Assembly (NCBI RefSeq): GCF_050589605.1
Contig: NZ_JBNGOO010000005.1
Length of the DNA: 64,000 nucleotides
Reading direction: 5' to 3' (one strand)
DNA from: Granulosicoccus sp947495035
GTDB taxonomy: Bacteria > Pseudomonadota > Gammaproteobacteria > Granulosicoccales > Granulosicoccaceae
The notes beneath the pieces are model-generated. The model was not told where the DNA came from, did no database searches, and saw only the letters and a program-made list of their open reading frames with translations. How positions within the stretch are numbered: the first letter of the stretch is position 1; each line of letters opens with the position of its first letter. Positions 9,192 through 17,692 of the stretch are shown one piece after another. Both the position numbers and the translations under genes were made by a program.

Positions 9192-10501
9192 AGTTTCTTC
9201 TTGCCCTCCTGGGCAGCAGCACGTATCACATCCATCGCTTGCGCCGGTGTCTTCGTCCCATTGAGCACTTCCACGCCCATGTCGAGATAGGCTTCCGAGA
9301 CGCCGGCTTCGAGCATCACATCCAGAACACTGAACGACTCGGACAGAGAGGCGACATCCTGAGCAACCCATTTGAACTGGTCGGTAGCGTCCATCTCCCC
9401 CACTTTCTCCGGATTCGACGGGATGGCTCCTCGAAGCTCGGCATAAAGCTTCGCCATGTCGGCGGTGACCAGAAAGCTGGCAAACTTCACGGCTTCCTCC
9501 GGGTGTTCCGTTTTGGCAGATATCTGCAAGCCCTGCGGGATGACCATATTGGTGCTGCCATCGCTCGCACCATCGGTCATTGGTGGGAAGCGAAAGAGCG
9601 CATAGTCGGTAAACCCTTCCTTGTCGAAGATGGACATGCACCAGGTGCCGCAGAAGATCATGGGCGAGATCTCGGCCGAGAACAGGCTGCGAGACACCTC
9701 CGGTGACGTGGCATTCGGGGCATCCTGAAAACAGTCAGCCGCCTGCATGGCCAATACCTTTTCCCAGGCCTTTTCATAATCCGGATTGGTGAACAGTTTG
9801 TCGTCAGCCGCCTCCAGTGCATAGTCGGCGCGAACTGCATCCAGACCCAGTACACGCTCGTTGACCACGGTGATCAGATGATTGAGCTTCCAGCGCTCGG
9901 AATTGCCCAGTGGCAGAGGTACCATTTCCGGATCGATTTCCCGTACCTTGCCACACAAGCCCAGCAGCTCGTCGAAAGTGACCGGTACCTCGAGCTCGTG
10001 TTCGTCGAAGAATCGCGTGTTGTAGTAGAAATACTTGGAAACGGCATCCACCGGAATGCCGTATTGACGCCCATTGACTGCGAAGGCCTGTTGCCAGGCT
10101 TCGGACAGCACGTTTCTGTAATTGCCTTCTGCGGCACCGAGATCGGTGATATCCAGCGCCAGACCGGAGCGGGCAAGGCGAGCAGCGTCCTCTCCCGACC
10201 AGTTGAAGAAGATATCCGGTGGTTCGGAACCGACCAGCGCTACCTGAATGGCTGTCTTGTAGGCCTCGTTGGGAATGCTTTCCAGTTCGATGTCGATACC
10301 CGGATTGCTCTCGCGGAATTCATCCGTGGCCGTCTGGATGAACTCCGGGTAATTCTCGTTGACCAGCGCCCACATCTTCAAGGTGACGGGATCATCCGCC
10401 ACTGCGCTGCTACCCACTGTCAGGGTGCTCAGTGCCAAAGCCCCGCTCACCAGTGTGCGGCATAGCCCTGCCCGGTTCCTGTTGTTCACATGTCCAATCA
10501 T
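9176..10501 (-). CDS. Extracellular sugar-binding protein of ABC transporter (SBP family 1)
   Basis: About 441 aa. A signal peptide (positive residues, then LVSGALALSTLTV) has a likely cut after SSAVA, near residue 35. The mature part starts PVTLKMWALVNENYPEF and has the alternating pattern of family 1 solute-binding proteins (NPGIDIELESIP; PPDIFFNWSGEDAARL). I prefer the ATG at 10501, which has AGGAG 8 bases upstream, over a TTG two codons earlier. It is the first gene of the five-gene operon and so decides substrate specificity. The ligand is not known. Confidence 0.93.
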   Translation of the reverse strand: MIGHVNNRNRAGLCRTLVSGALALSTLTVGSSAVADDPVTLKMWALVNENYPEFIQTATDEFRESNPGIDIELESIPNEAYKTAIQVALVGSEPPDIFFNWSGEDAARLARSGLALDITDLGAAEGNYRNVLSEAWQQAFAVNGRQYGIPVDAVSKYFYYNTRFFDEHELEVPVTFDELLGLCGKVREIDPEMVPLPLGNSERWKLNHLITVVNERVLGLDAVRADYALEAADDKLFTNPDYEKAWEKVLAMQAADCFQDAPNATSPEVSRSLFSAEISPMIFCGTWCMSIFDKEGFTDYALFRFPPMTDGASDGSTNMVIPQGLQISAKTEHPEEAVKFASFLVTADMAKLYAELRGAIPSNPEKVGEMDATDQFKWVAQDVASLSESFSVLDVMLEAGVSEAYLDMGVEVLNGTKTPAQAMDVIRAAAQEGKKKLAAGQ

Positions 10502-10597
10502 TGTCAAGACTCCTGTTGTGGCCTGTCCGAGACCGCCATCTGCGTGGCTGGTCTGATCGTCGGCGGCGTGTTGCCACCCGGATCGAACACTGCCGAG

Positions 10598-10626
10598 TTG
10601 CTATCGAACCGGTTCGATGGAATAAT
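10598..10626 (+). promoter_or_regulatory. Candidate sigma70 promoter for lacI
   Basis: TTGCTA (10598-10603) and AATAAT (10621-10626) are separated by 17 bases. Each hexamer matches the sigma70 consensus only partly. The LacI-type palindrome sits in the spacer, which would suit steric repression. No equally convincing pair was found on the opposite strand for the transport operon. Confidence 0.4.
10603..10618. promoter_or_regulatory. Perfect palindrome, probable LacI-family operator
   Basis: ATCGAACCGGTTCGAT is a perfect 16-bp palindrome with the central CG typical of LacI/GalR operators. It lies between the divergent binding-protein operon and lacI. It fills most of the 17-base spacer of a promoter-like pair reading toward lacI (TTGCTA at 10598, AATAAT at 10621). 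Autorepression of lacI and repression of the transport operon are the likely outcome. Confidence 0.7.
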
Positions 10627-10700
10627 AGCCTTGCACATAAATCATTAATCAGTCAAGACTTGATGAGAACCGCAACCACCGAAGGAGCCCTTCTTCTGCC

Positions 10701-11729
10701 ATGAGCACCATTCGAGATGTGGCGCGCGAGGCCGGCGTATCCGTGTCCACCGTCTCCCTTGCCTTCAATTCGCCCGAGCGGGTCAGCCCCGAGACTCGCG
10801 AGCGCATCGCCCGGGCGGCAGCCTCCGTCGACTACCAGAGTCCGGACCCGGTGGCACAGACCCTGTCCAGCGGTCGCAGCCAGCTGATCGGCATGGTTCA
10901 GGCAGATATCAGCAACGCCTTTTTCGGCAAACTGCTGCGCGAGGTCGAACTGCACGCGCATGCCAGGGGCTATCTGGTGATCGTCTCGGATTCCAACGCA
11001 GAGCACGAACGGGAAGAGAAGATATTGCGGCACATGAGCAGCATGCGGGTTGCCGGCATGATCGTCTCACCTTGCGGACTGAACGAGGCCGAAACAGCTC
11101 ACCTGCACGATCTGAAGACGCCGTTCATCCTGTTCGATCAGAAACACGAGGGCCTGAGCTGCGATTTCGTCGGCACCGACAATCAGCTGGCCAGCGCCAC
11201 CCTGACTGACCATCTGATACAACTCGGGCACCGACGAATCGGATTTCTGGGAGGAGTGGAAGGGCTGTACACCGCCCGAGAGCGTGAGCGAGGATTCGTT
11301 GACCGGATGCAGGCTTCCGGGCTGGAGATAGACAGCGAACTGATGGTCGATGCCCGCTACACCTACGAGGCCAGTTACGCCCAGAGCCGTCGCCTGCTGA
11401 CCATGCAGAGGCCGCCGACGGCTCTGCTGGCCTGCAGCAATGTCATGTCGCTGGCCGCTCTGCAGGCCATACGCGACCTGGGGCTCGAATGCCCGGGTGA
11501 TATCTCGCTGACGGGCATCGACGATGTCCCCTGGATGCACATGATCAGCCCGCAGATCACCGTGGTCGTTCAACCTGTCGAGGCCATGGCACAAACCACC
11601 GCCAGGCTGATTCTGGAGCGGATAGAACAACGCCAGAACGGCTCGAACACGGCCGCTGAATTCACGGACAACATCTTTCCGCCTGTCCTCAAGATCGGTG
11701 ATTCCTCGGCTAGCCTCAATGAGACATAA
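10701..11729 (+). CDS. LacI-family transcriptional repressor
   Basis: 342 aa. The N-terminal LacI HTH (STIRDVAREAGVSVSTVSLA) and hinge helix (about residues 45-58) precede a sugar-binding-type effector domain containing the GHRRIGFLGG and TGIDDVP signatures. It is divergent from the ABC/glycosidase operon with a perfect palindrome between them, so it most likely represses that operon until the imported sugar or a metabolite binds. The last codons (SLNET) lie inside one arm of a 209-bp inverted-repeat element, suggesting the original C-terminus was modified. Confidence 0.93.
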   Translation: MSTIRDVAREAGVSVSTVSLAFNSPERVSPETRERIARAAASVDYQSPDPVAQTLSSGRSQLIGMVQADISNAFFGKLLREVELHAHARGYLVIVSDSNAEHEREEKILRHMSSMRVAGMIVSPCGLNEAETAHLHDLKTPFILFDQKHEGLSCDFVGTDNQLASATLTDHLIQLGHRRIGFLGGVEGLYTARERERGFVDRMQASGLEIDSELMVDARYTYEASYAQSRRLLTMQRPPTALLACSNVMSLAALQAIRDLGLECPGDISLTGIDDVPWMHMISPQITVVVQPVEAMAQTTARLILERIEQRQNGSNTAAEFTDNIFPPVLKIGDSSASLNET

Positions 11730-11920
11730 AGACGCGCAGCAGAAACGCGATAGACCGGTGAATACAGTCGCGCACGGAGTGTTTTCCGAACCGTGGCTTG
11801 GTTACTCCAAGTGAGGTTTGCGGAAGGCCGCCCCGAAAACAACGAGTACGCGGCTGTAGACGCCGGTATAGCGCGAGCCGTAGGCGGTTTCTGGTCGTGG
11901 GCTTATGTCTCATTGAGGCT
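11712..11920. repeat. 209-bp inverted-repeat (MITE-like) element overlapping the 3' end of lacI
   Basis: AGCCTCAATGAGACATAA at 11712-11729 recurs as its exact reverse complement at 11903-11920. Inside these 18-bp ends the arms keep partial complementarity, for example CAGAAAC against GTTTCTG, and ATAGACCGGTGAATACAG against the reverse complement of the segment near 11860. A small CTTGG/CCAAG hairpin lies at about 11803-11815. There is no open reading frame of note. The size, terminal inverted repeats and lack of coding content suit a MITE or a large structured 3' UTR. I could not identify a target-site duplication. The stretch from 11921 to 12062 holds nothing further that I recognise. Confidence 0.5.
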
Positions 11921-12062
11921 TGCGTCGGCAAGGCGTGATACGCAATGGACTCGACGCCGGCGAGGTGGTATCGCAAATGCGGACGCTTGGTCATCACCTG
12001 CCGGACGGTAGCGTGTCCGAAGCCCGTTTACCTTGCCATCAGCCTTCCGACAGGCTGCAGAG

Positions 12063-12695
12063 TCAAGAGCTTGTCAACGCGGCCTGGCCTTCCCGATGAG
12101 CCTCATCGAACGCAGTAACGATATCCCTGGCGTTGGCGGTCAGTGTTTCCATCGTATCGCCGGCACGATACAGCGCGCTACCCAACCCGAATCCAGCAGC
12201 ACCCGCCATGATCCATTCCCGAAAATTCCCGGTTCCGGCACCGCCCACCGCAAACACCTGCGCCGATTCCGGCAACACGACTCTGATCGCCTTCAAACCT
12301 TCCGGCCCCATCAGGGATCCGGGAAAGAATTTCAGCACATCTGCGCCCTGCCGCAATGCTCGAAAGCATTCGCTGGGTGTGAATACCCCCGGATAGGAAA
12401 GCATGCCAAGCGCCTTGGTCCGCTGAATGACGTCATCATTGCAGTCAGGTGAGACGATCAGACGTCCTCCGGCTTCACTCACTCTGTCTACGTCATCGGC
12501 GCTGAGCACCGTCCCCGCGCCGATAGTGACATGGGGTCCACAGGAGTCGGCAAGACGGCGAATGCTCTCGAATGGCTGCGGCGAGTTCAATGGCACTTCG
12601 ATCATCGTGATGCCCGCCTCCACCAGGACTTCTCCGGCCGTAACGGCATCGTCGGGCGTGATGCCTCTCAATATGGCAACTAGGGGTCTGCTCAT
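12063..12695 (-). CDS. dgoA: 2-dehydro-3-deoxy-6-phosphogalactonate aldolase
   Basis: 210 aa class I (Schiff-base) aldolase that splits KDPGal into pyruvate and D-glyceraldehyde 3-phosphate. It shares with E. coli DgoA the blocks VAILRGITPDDA, EVPLNSPQPFESI, TIGAGTVL, FFPGSLMGPEGLKA and FAVGGAGTGNF. The Schiff-base lysine is K122 in ADVLKFFP, with E33 nearby. It overlaps the end of the kinase gene by 4 bases and is the last gene of the three-gene operon. Its family separates KDPGal (DgoA) from KDPG (Eda) enzymes, and the adjacent dgoK supports the galacto assignment. Confidence 0.92.
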   Translation of the reverse strand: MSRPLVAILRGITPDDAVTAGEVLVEAGITMIEVPLNSPQPFESIRRLADSCGPHVTIGAGTVLSADDVDRVSEAGGRLIVSPDCNDDVIQRTKALGMLSYPGVFTPSECFRALRQGADVLKFFPGSLMGPEGLKAIRVVLPESAQVFAVGGAGTGNFREWIMAGAAGFGLGSALYRAGDTMETLTANARDIVTAFDEAHREGQAALTSS

Positions 12696-13603
12696 GTCTG
12701 TTTTCCCTGATAATGTTGGCGGGTGGCAATCAATCCTGCCCTGACCATCTCTCCGCCATCCAGCAGCTCTGCATCGATTCCTGCAATCGCCAGGGCGGAA
12801 CGGTAGAGTTCTGACAGTGCGTCAGCCCCGATGACGGCAACCGGCCTGCCATCGAGGAAGTTTCGTGCATTGACGAGTTCGAGCCCGATCAGAAGACCCG
12901 ACAGGCGGTCACGACCGGAGACTCCTGCGCTCGACCCGAGAAGCTCGACCGCACGGATCGGAAACAATTCGGACAGAAATCGCTCGGGAAATTCCATGCT
13001 TTCCTGCACGGCTGCAGAGAACGAGCTGGAGTCCGTGGGCCCCTCTTTCATGGAATGTCGCAGGATGGACTGTTTCGACAACAGGGCGAACAGCTCTCCC
13101 GTGGGGTAGGTCTTGAAGTGTTTGAGCCCATCACTATCGGCTCGTACCCATTTCGAATGCGTCCCCGGCAAGCACAATGCGGTGTCGGATCGCGGTGTCG
13201 CTGCGAAGAAACCGGCGATCTGCGTCTCTTCCCCTCGCATGACATCCGAAGGTGAGCGTTGTGCAACCCCGGGCACGATATGCACCTTGAGACGACCCGA
13301 GGCAGCATCGAAGACCTTCAGTTGCGAAGCATCCGGCAGCAATTCGGTGGGCACCATGCGGTAGTCCGCCTCGACCCATCCCTGCCTTGAGCCCACCATG
13401 CCACAGCAGAAGACATCGATTTGTGGCTGCGCCGGAAGCTGTTCGCCGATCAGCGACAGCAGAACCGATTCGAATTCCGCGCCAGTCAGCAACGAGGCTC
13501 CCTGTTCGGAGGTGAAGCTTGCGCAGGGCGTGTTGTCATCATCGAAGATCCACGCACGCAGATTCGTGGTACCCCAGTCAACACCGATCCAGTGCCCGCT
13601 CAT
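12692..13603 (-). CDS. dgoK: 2-dehydro-3-deoxygalactonokinase
   Basis: 303 aa. The phosphate-binding N-terminus GVDWGTTNLRAWIFDDD and the blocks GMVGSRQGW, LCLPGTHSKWV and TFPTGELFALL-like TYPTGELFALLS match the DgoK family (actin-like ATPase fold). It phosphorylates 2-dehydro-3-deoxy-D-galactonate at O6 to give the DgoA substrate. Both ends overlap neighbours by 4 bases (ALDH upstream, dgoA downstream), so the operon is tightly coupled. Confidence 0.93.
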   Translation of the reverse strand: MSGHWIGVDWGTTNLRAWIFDDDNTPCASFTSEQGASLLTGAEFESVLLSLIGEQLPAQPQIDVFCCGMVGSRQGWVEADYRMVPTELLPDASQLKVFDAASGRLKVHIVPGVAQRSPSDVMRGEETQIAGFFAATPRSDTALCLPGTHSKWVRADSDGLKHFKTYPTGELFALLSKQSILRHSMKEGPTDSSSFSAAVQESMEFPERFLSELFPIRAVELLGSSAGVSGRDRLSGLLIGLELVNARNFLDGRPVAVIGADALSELYRSALAIAGIDAELLDGGEMVRAGLIATRQHYQGKQT

Positions 13604-15042
13604 GCCGCTTCGACCGCACGCGTAATGCGCTTGAGCACCAGATAGTCACGCAGCGCCAGATACGAGCAATCATGCCCGATGCCGGACTCTCCAATGCCAC
13701 CATGCGGCAGATCGATATCGTATTTCACGCCATTGATCTGGATTTCACCATAGCGCAGCGTGTCTGCCCAACGCTCTGCACGAGCAAGGTCGGCGGTGAA
13801 TACATAGGCAGTCAGTCCACCCTCGTCACAATCATTGGCCATGCGCTCCAGCTCCGTGTGCTCATCAAAGGGCACGATACTGATGATGGGTCCGAAGGTT
13901 TCCTGACGGTAGACATCCATCTCTTCGGTTATGCCAGACAACACGGTGGGCGCCAGGAAATGTCCGGTATCCAGACCCTGCGGCCTGTCACCACCGGCCA
14001 GCAGCGTCGCACCGTCTTGCACGGCGTCATCGACAAGGCGTTTCAATCGTGTCCAGGCACGCTGATCGATGACCGGACCGGTCATGATATCGGCGCCCTT
14101 GTCCCAACCGACTCCGGCATTGACGGCCTTCTCGACAACACGCTTGGTGAAAGCCTCCAGGACATCGGCATGCACAAAGACGCGATTGGGTGAGACGCAG
14201 ATCTGGCCAGCATTGCTGAACTTGACTCCACAGACGATATCGGCGGCCAGATCCAGATCGGCATCGGGGAAGACCAGCACCGGTGCATTGCCCCCCAGTT
14301 CCATGGAATAGCGTTTGATTGACGTGGCGCCGGTTTGCATGATGTGCCTGCCAGTCCGGCTGGAACCGATCAGCGTGATGAGCGCCGGCACTGGCGATGC
14401 CGAGAGGTGGTCGGCCACATCATAACCATCGGTACACAGAATCTGCACGACGCCTGCGGGAAGTCCGATCTGATGACAGAGCTCGCCCACGGCGTAGGCC
14501 GAGATGGGTGTCTGCTCCGAGGGGCGAATGATGACGGGACAACCCGCGGCCATCGCCGGAGCGATCTTGAAGGCAAGGTTCAGAAGCGGGAAATTCCAGG
14601 CAAGGTAGGCCAGCGCCACGCCTGCCGGTTCATGCACCAACCGGTGTGAGTGCGTACCAGCGCGATCCGGCAAACTGATGTCGTGTACCCGCGCGATTTC
14701 CTCGGCATAGAAAGCCAGAGCGTTCTTCAGGCTGTCGACATCCTCCTGGGTGCCGCCCCATGGCTTGCCCATCTCATGGTGAATGCAGTCACGCAGATGC
14801 TCCTCATTCTCGATCACCGCGTCGCGCAGTTTGCGCATCCACTCCTGCCGTTCGGTGATGGACGTTCGTGACCAGCTCTTGAACGCTGCCTTTGCGGCCG
14901 CCAATGCCCTGTCTGCGTCCGCAATGCCAGCCGTGGGCACACTGGCCACACAGGTTTCGGTTGCCGGGTTGAAGACATCGACACGGCCTTCGCCGTCACT
15001 CATCTCACCGGCGATGTACATCTTCTTTTCAAACATCGACAT
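13600..15042 (-). CDS. Aldehyde dehydrogenase, candidate 3,6-anhydrogalactose or related sugar-aldehyde dehydrogenase
   Basis: 480 aa NAD(P)-dependent aldehyde dehydrogenase. Catalytic C282 (SNAGQICVSPNR), general base E248 (MELGGNAP) and N150 (LAWNFP) are present. The usual nucleotide-contacting KPSE reads RPSE (R173). The ATG at 15042 has AAGGA 7 bases upstream, so I prefer it over the ATG at 15057. It is the first gene of an operon with dgoK and dgoA. In agar and carrageenan degraders an ALDH oxidises 3,6-anhydrogalactose, whose product enters this same kinase/aldolase route. That role is an inference; lactaldehyde or semialdehyde dehydrogenase activity remains possible. Confidence 0.88.
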   Translation of the reverse strand: MSMFEKKMYIAGEMSDGEGRVDVFNPATETCVASVPTAGIADADRALAAAKAAFKSWSRTSITERQEWMRKLRDAVIENEEHLRDCIHHEMGKPWGGTQEDVDSLKNALAFYAEEIARVHDISLPDRAGTHSHRLVHEPAGVALAYLAWNFPLLNLAFKIAPAMAAGCPVIIRPSEQTPISAYAVGELCHQIGLPAGVVQILCTDGYDVADHLSASPVPALITLIGSSRTGRHIMQTGATSIKRYSMELGGNAPVLVFPDADLDLAADIVCGVKFSNAGQICVSPNRVFVHADVLEAFTKRVVEKAVNAGVGWDKGADIMTGPVIDQRAWTRLKRLVDDAVQDGATLLAGGDRPQGLDTGHFLAPTVLSGITEEMDVYRQETFGPIISIVPFDEHTELERMANDCDEGGLTAYVFTADLARAERWADTLRYGEIQINGVKYDIDLPHGGIGESGIGHDCSYLALRDYLVLKRITRAVEAA

Positions 15043-15120
15043 CGAAAATTCCTTCATGACCAGAGAAGTTCAACGTGATTGCGGCAGGAAGCTTCCCGAG
15101 CGAACAGTGGGCGCAACCCC

Positions 15121-15176
15121 TTGGTACTGACCCTTGGTACTGACCCTTGGTACTGACCCTTGGTACTGACCCTTGG
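15121..15176. repeat. 13-bp tandem repeat, four copies plus a partial copy
   Basis: The unit TTGGTACTGACCC is repeated exactly four times at 15121-15172 and followed by TTGG. Each unit holds a short GGT-4-ACC dyad. The array lies between the divergent aldehyde dehydrogenase operon and sulfatase gene, so it could be a multi-site operator or a variable-number repeat. The 13-bp period does not match the DNA helical repeat, which argues against simple cooperative binding on one face. Confidence 0.9.
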
Positions 15177-15265
15177 CGCGAATCCCGAGCGACACCCGAG
15201 AGGCTCCCGCATCAAAGACACTCTTCGACTCTAAGGCATGAGTGCTTCATCCACAATCTCAACCA

Positions 15266-15294
15266 TATCGTACATTATTTTTCAAATATAGTAC
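15266..15294. promoter_or_regulatory. Candidate GntR operator upstream of sulfatase 1
   Basis: An AT-rich site bounded by GTACATTATTTTT and ATAGTAC. It matches 20 of 29 positions with the site at 18420-18448, and closely matches the repeats at 24281-24340. TATACT at 15298-15303 could be a -10 box, with the operator covering the -35 region, so binding would block transcription of the sulfatase gene. The regulator assignment is inference from gene context. Confidence 0.55.
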
Positions 15295-15338
15295 TCTATA
15301 CTTGAATGATCAGGCAAGCAGCAGCCACAGGCAGGGCC

Positions 15339-16748
15339 ATGAGCACAGACATCGCGAGCAAGAAGCACAACATCATTCTGTTCATCACCGATCAGTGGCG
15401 ATGGGATACCTTGAACGATCCACGCAACCCGGCAAAGCTGCCGAATCTGCAGGCGTTTCGCGAAGAAGCCGAGAACTTCCGCAATGCCTTCACCACGGTG
15501 CCACTATGTACACCGGCCAGGGGCAGCCTTTTCACTGGTCGATTACCCCACCAGAACGGTACGCTGGACAATGTGCAGGGCAAGGCCTTCTACCCGCACG
15601 GCAAATTGCATCCCGAACAAACCACCTATCTCGAGCGTCTTCAGGACGATGGCTATCATGTGGCCTTCATCGGCAAATGGCATCTGGGTGATGGCACGAT
15701 TCTGGAGCGTGGTATCAAGGACGTGACCCTGTCCGACGGCGCCAGCACACCGCTGACCGAACAGGGCGATGTGACGATCGGTGAACCTCGCAAGTCTCCC
15801 TGGTATGGCACGATCACCGACGGTGAGCCGCTGGATGGCATTCGCGTGCAGGAAGCAATCCGCATGCTGCCGCAACTGGCTGCGGCAGAAAAACCTTTCT
15901 GTCTGGTGGTTTCCCTGCATGCTCCGCACTTTCCGCACCACGTACCGGAGCGCTTTGTTGCTCTCTACGACGATCTGCCCGCCGATTTCGTACCGGACAA
16001 CTACTGCGAGCCATTCACTGAAGAGAACAAACCTCTGGCGCAATCACGCCCCTGGCACGCCGTACACGATACCTCTCATCTGAGTAGCGAAGACTGGCGA
16101 CGCACGACGCAACATTATTGGGGTTTCTGTTCCTACACCGACGAGCTGTTCGGCAATTTTCGTCAAGCGGCCAGCCAGGCCGGGCTCGACGACAACTCGG
16201 TCTTCGCCTTTACCTCGGATCATGGCGAGATGCTCGGTGCTCATGGCTGGTTCGACAAGGGGCCATTTTTCTACGAGGAAGTCATGCGCATTCCGATGCT
16301 GCTGCGTACACCGAATTGCAAGAGTGGCACAACACGCGATGAATTCGTCAGTTTCCACCACCTCTTCCCCACGCTGATCGAACGTGCCGGTGGCGATCTC
16401 GATGCCGGGCGTTCCTTCTACAGAACCGAGGCTGACGCCGCCTTCTATGTCTATGATGCCTATCAGGGCAGGCAATTCCGCTTCCGCGGCATTCGTGAAG
16501 CACGGTTCAAGTATGCCTGGAGTCCACACGATATCGAGGAACTCTACGATCTGCAGAGCGATCCCGGAGAGCGCCTCAACCTCGCCAATGACCCGGCCCG
16601 TGCCGACACGGTTGCGCGATTGAAAAAACGCCTGTTCGACTGGATGTCAAAAGAAGGCGACTGGCTGGCCGGGCCCGGTCATCATCCACCCGTGGGCAGC
16701 TATATCGACGGACGCGGCCGTGATGAGCAACATCATCATCCGGCGTGA
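15339..16748 (+). CDS. S1-family sulfatase, CxPxR type
   Basis: 469 aa arylsulfatase-fold hydrolase that removes sulfate esters, probably from a sugar. The formylglycine signature is CTPAR with C57 as the modified residue, followed by GSLFTGRLPHQNG. Metal ligands include D18 and the C-terminal SDHGEMLGAHGWFDKG. No signal peptide is seen, so it is probably cytoplasmic and acts on imported sugar. I chose the ATG at 15339 because a likely -10 box at 15298 makes the earlier ATG at 15306 implausible. Its 3' end overlaps the convergent formylglycine-generating enzyme gene by 13 bases. The substrate could be a sulfated monosaccharide or disaccharide. Confidence 0.92.
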   Translation: MSTDIASKKHNIILFITDQWRWDTLNDPRNPAKLPNLQAFREEAENFRNAFTTVPLCTPARGSLFTGRLPHQNGTLDNVQGKAFYPHGKLHPEQTTYLERLQDDGYHVAFIGKWHLGDGTILERGIKDVTLSDGASTPLTEQGDVTIGEPRKSPWYGTITDGEPLDGIRVQEAIRMLPQLAAAEKPFCLVVSLHAPHFPHHVPERFVALYDDLPADFVPDNYCEPFTEENKPLAQSRPWHAVHDTSHLSSEDWRRTTQHYWGFCSYTDELFGNFRQAASQAGLDDNSVFAFTSDHGEMLGAHGWFDKGPFFYEEVMRIPMLLRTPNCKSGTTRDEFVSFHHLFPTLIERAGGDLDAGRSFYRTEADAAFYVYDAYQGRQFRFRGIREARFKYAWSPHDIEELYDLQSDPGERLNLANDPARADTVARLKKRLFDWMSKEGDWLAGPGHHPPVGSYIDGRGRDEQHHHPA

Positions 16749-17692
16749 GGCGGCTGATCATAGACCACGCGAAAACCGGTGTGCTCACTGGTGCTGTCCG
16801 GCGTATTGCCGGTTCGCGCGGCAATCCGGTAGCGGTGGCAATAGCTGCGGTGACAGAGAAATGAACCACCTTTCAGCAAATGCAGGCCCCTCATCTCCCG
16901 GTTCCGCTTGCGTGCGGCGCTTGTTGATGACCGCAAGCGAAAGGGAGCAGCGGTCCATTCCCAGACATTGCCAACCATGTGGTGAAGCCCATAGCCATTG
17001 GCGGTCAGACTCGTCACGGGTGCCGGTCCGGCATATCCGTCCCTGGCGGTATCCTGATCCGGGAAACGCCCCTGCCAGATATTGCACGGGAAAAAGCCGA
17101 TATCGTCCGGCTCTTCATCACCCCAGGGATAAGGCACATCGCCCAGTCCGCCCCGCGCGGCGTGCTCCCATTCGGCTTCACTCGGCAGCCGTCCCCCGGC
17201 CCACGCAGCGAAGGCTTCGGCATCGGCAAGAGCGATGTGCGTGGCCGGCATGTCGTCATTACCCTGCGACCCTTCCGGCCCTGTCGGGTACTGCCAGTTT
17301 GCCCCATCGATGCGGCGCCACCATTCGAGCCCCTCGATACCCAGAGTCCCCTCTGCCCCACCCGGCACATGCGTGTGAAACACAAAGGACCATCCATAAC
17401 GCTCCGCCAGCGTGGTATGGCCCGTGGCCTCGACAAAGCGCCTGAATTGTCCGATGCTGATGGCGCCTCGTTCCCACCACAGGTCCCGAACTCGCTGTAT
17501 CACCAGCGGGCCTTCGCCGTCCGCCACAAGCAAAGGCTTCTTCGTGCCGACCAGTGCTCGACCACCGGGCACGGCCACGCAATCTGGCGCATGCGCCCCC
17601 ACCGACTGGACAGTCGGCGCAGAAACCATGCCCTCGGCAAGCGCGCTACCGTCGCGGCGAGGTGTGCAACAGGACCGACTAGTCACCGGCAC
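16736..17692 (-). CDS. Formylglycine-generating enzyme (sulfatase-modifying factor)
   Basis: FGE/SUMF1-fold protein that oxidises the sulfatase active-site Cys to formylglycine using O2 and copper. The active-site block is FLCHRSYCHRYR, with the two cysteines at about 280 and 285, followed by RTGNTPDS and GFR, closely like human FGE. Other family blocks are RLPSEAEWEHAARGG, YPWGDE and GNVWEWT. The full 318-aa frame starts at a GTG at 17692 overlapping gntR by 14 bases; an ATG at 17629 is an alternative, and neither has a good ribosome site. It lies downstream of gntR on the same strand and faces the sulfatase it presumably matures. No signal peptide is seen, which suits cytoplasmic sulfatases. 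Confidence 0.92.
   Translation of the reverse strand: MPVTSRSCCTPRRDGSALAEGMVSAPTVQSVGAHAPDCVAVPGGRALVGTKKPLLVADGEGPLVIQRVRDLWWERGAISIGQFRRFVEATGHTTLAERYGWSFVFHTHVPGGAEGTLGIEGLEWWRRIDGANWQYPTGPEGSQGNDDMPATHIALADAEAFAAWAGGRLPSEAEWEHAARGGLGDVPYPWGDEEPDDIGFFPCNIWQGRFPDQDTARDGYAGPAPVTSLTANGYGLHHMVGNVWEWTAAPFRLRSSTSAARKRNREMRGLHLLKGGSFLCHRSYCHRYRIAARTGNTPDSTSEHTGFRVVYDQPPHAG

Noticed and set aside
11793..12011. 72-aa frame inside the inverted-repeat region
   Set aside because: It arises from the repeat sequence itself; both strands give similar short frames because of the inverted arms, with no ribosome site.
12063..15042. Classical D-galactonate (dgo) operon
   Set aside because: dgoD, dgoT and dgoR are missing and an aldehyde dehydrogenase takes the first place, so a modified or different upstream pathway is more likely.
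15121..15176. CRISPR-like array
   Set aside because: The 13-bp units are adjacent with no spacers, and no cas gene is near. It is a plain tandem repeat.
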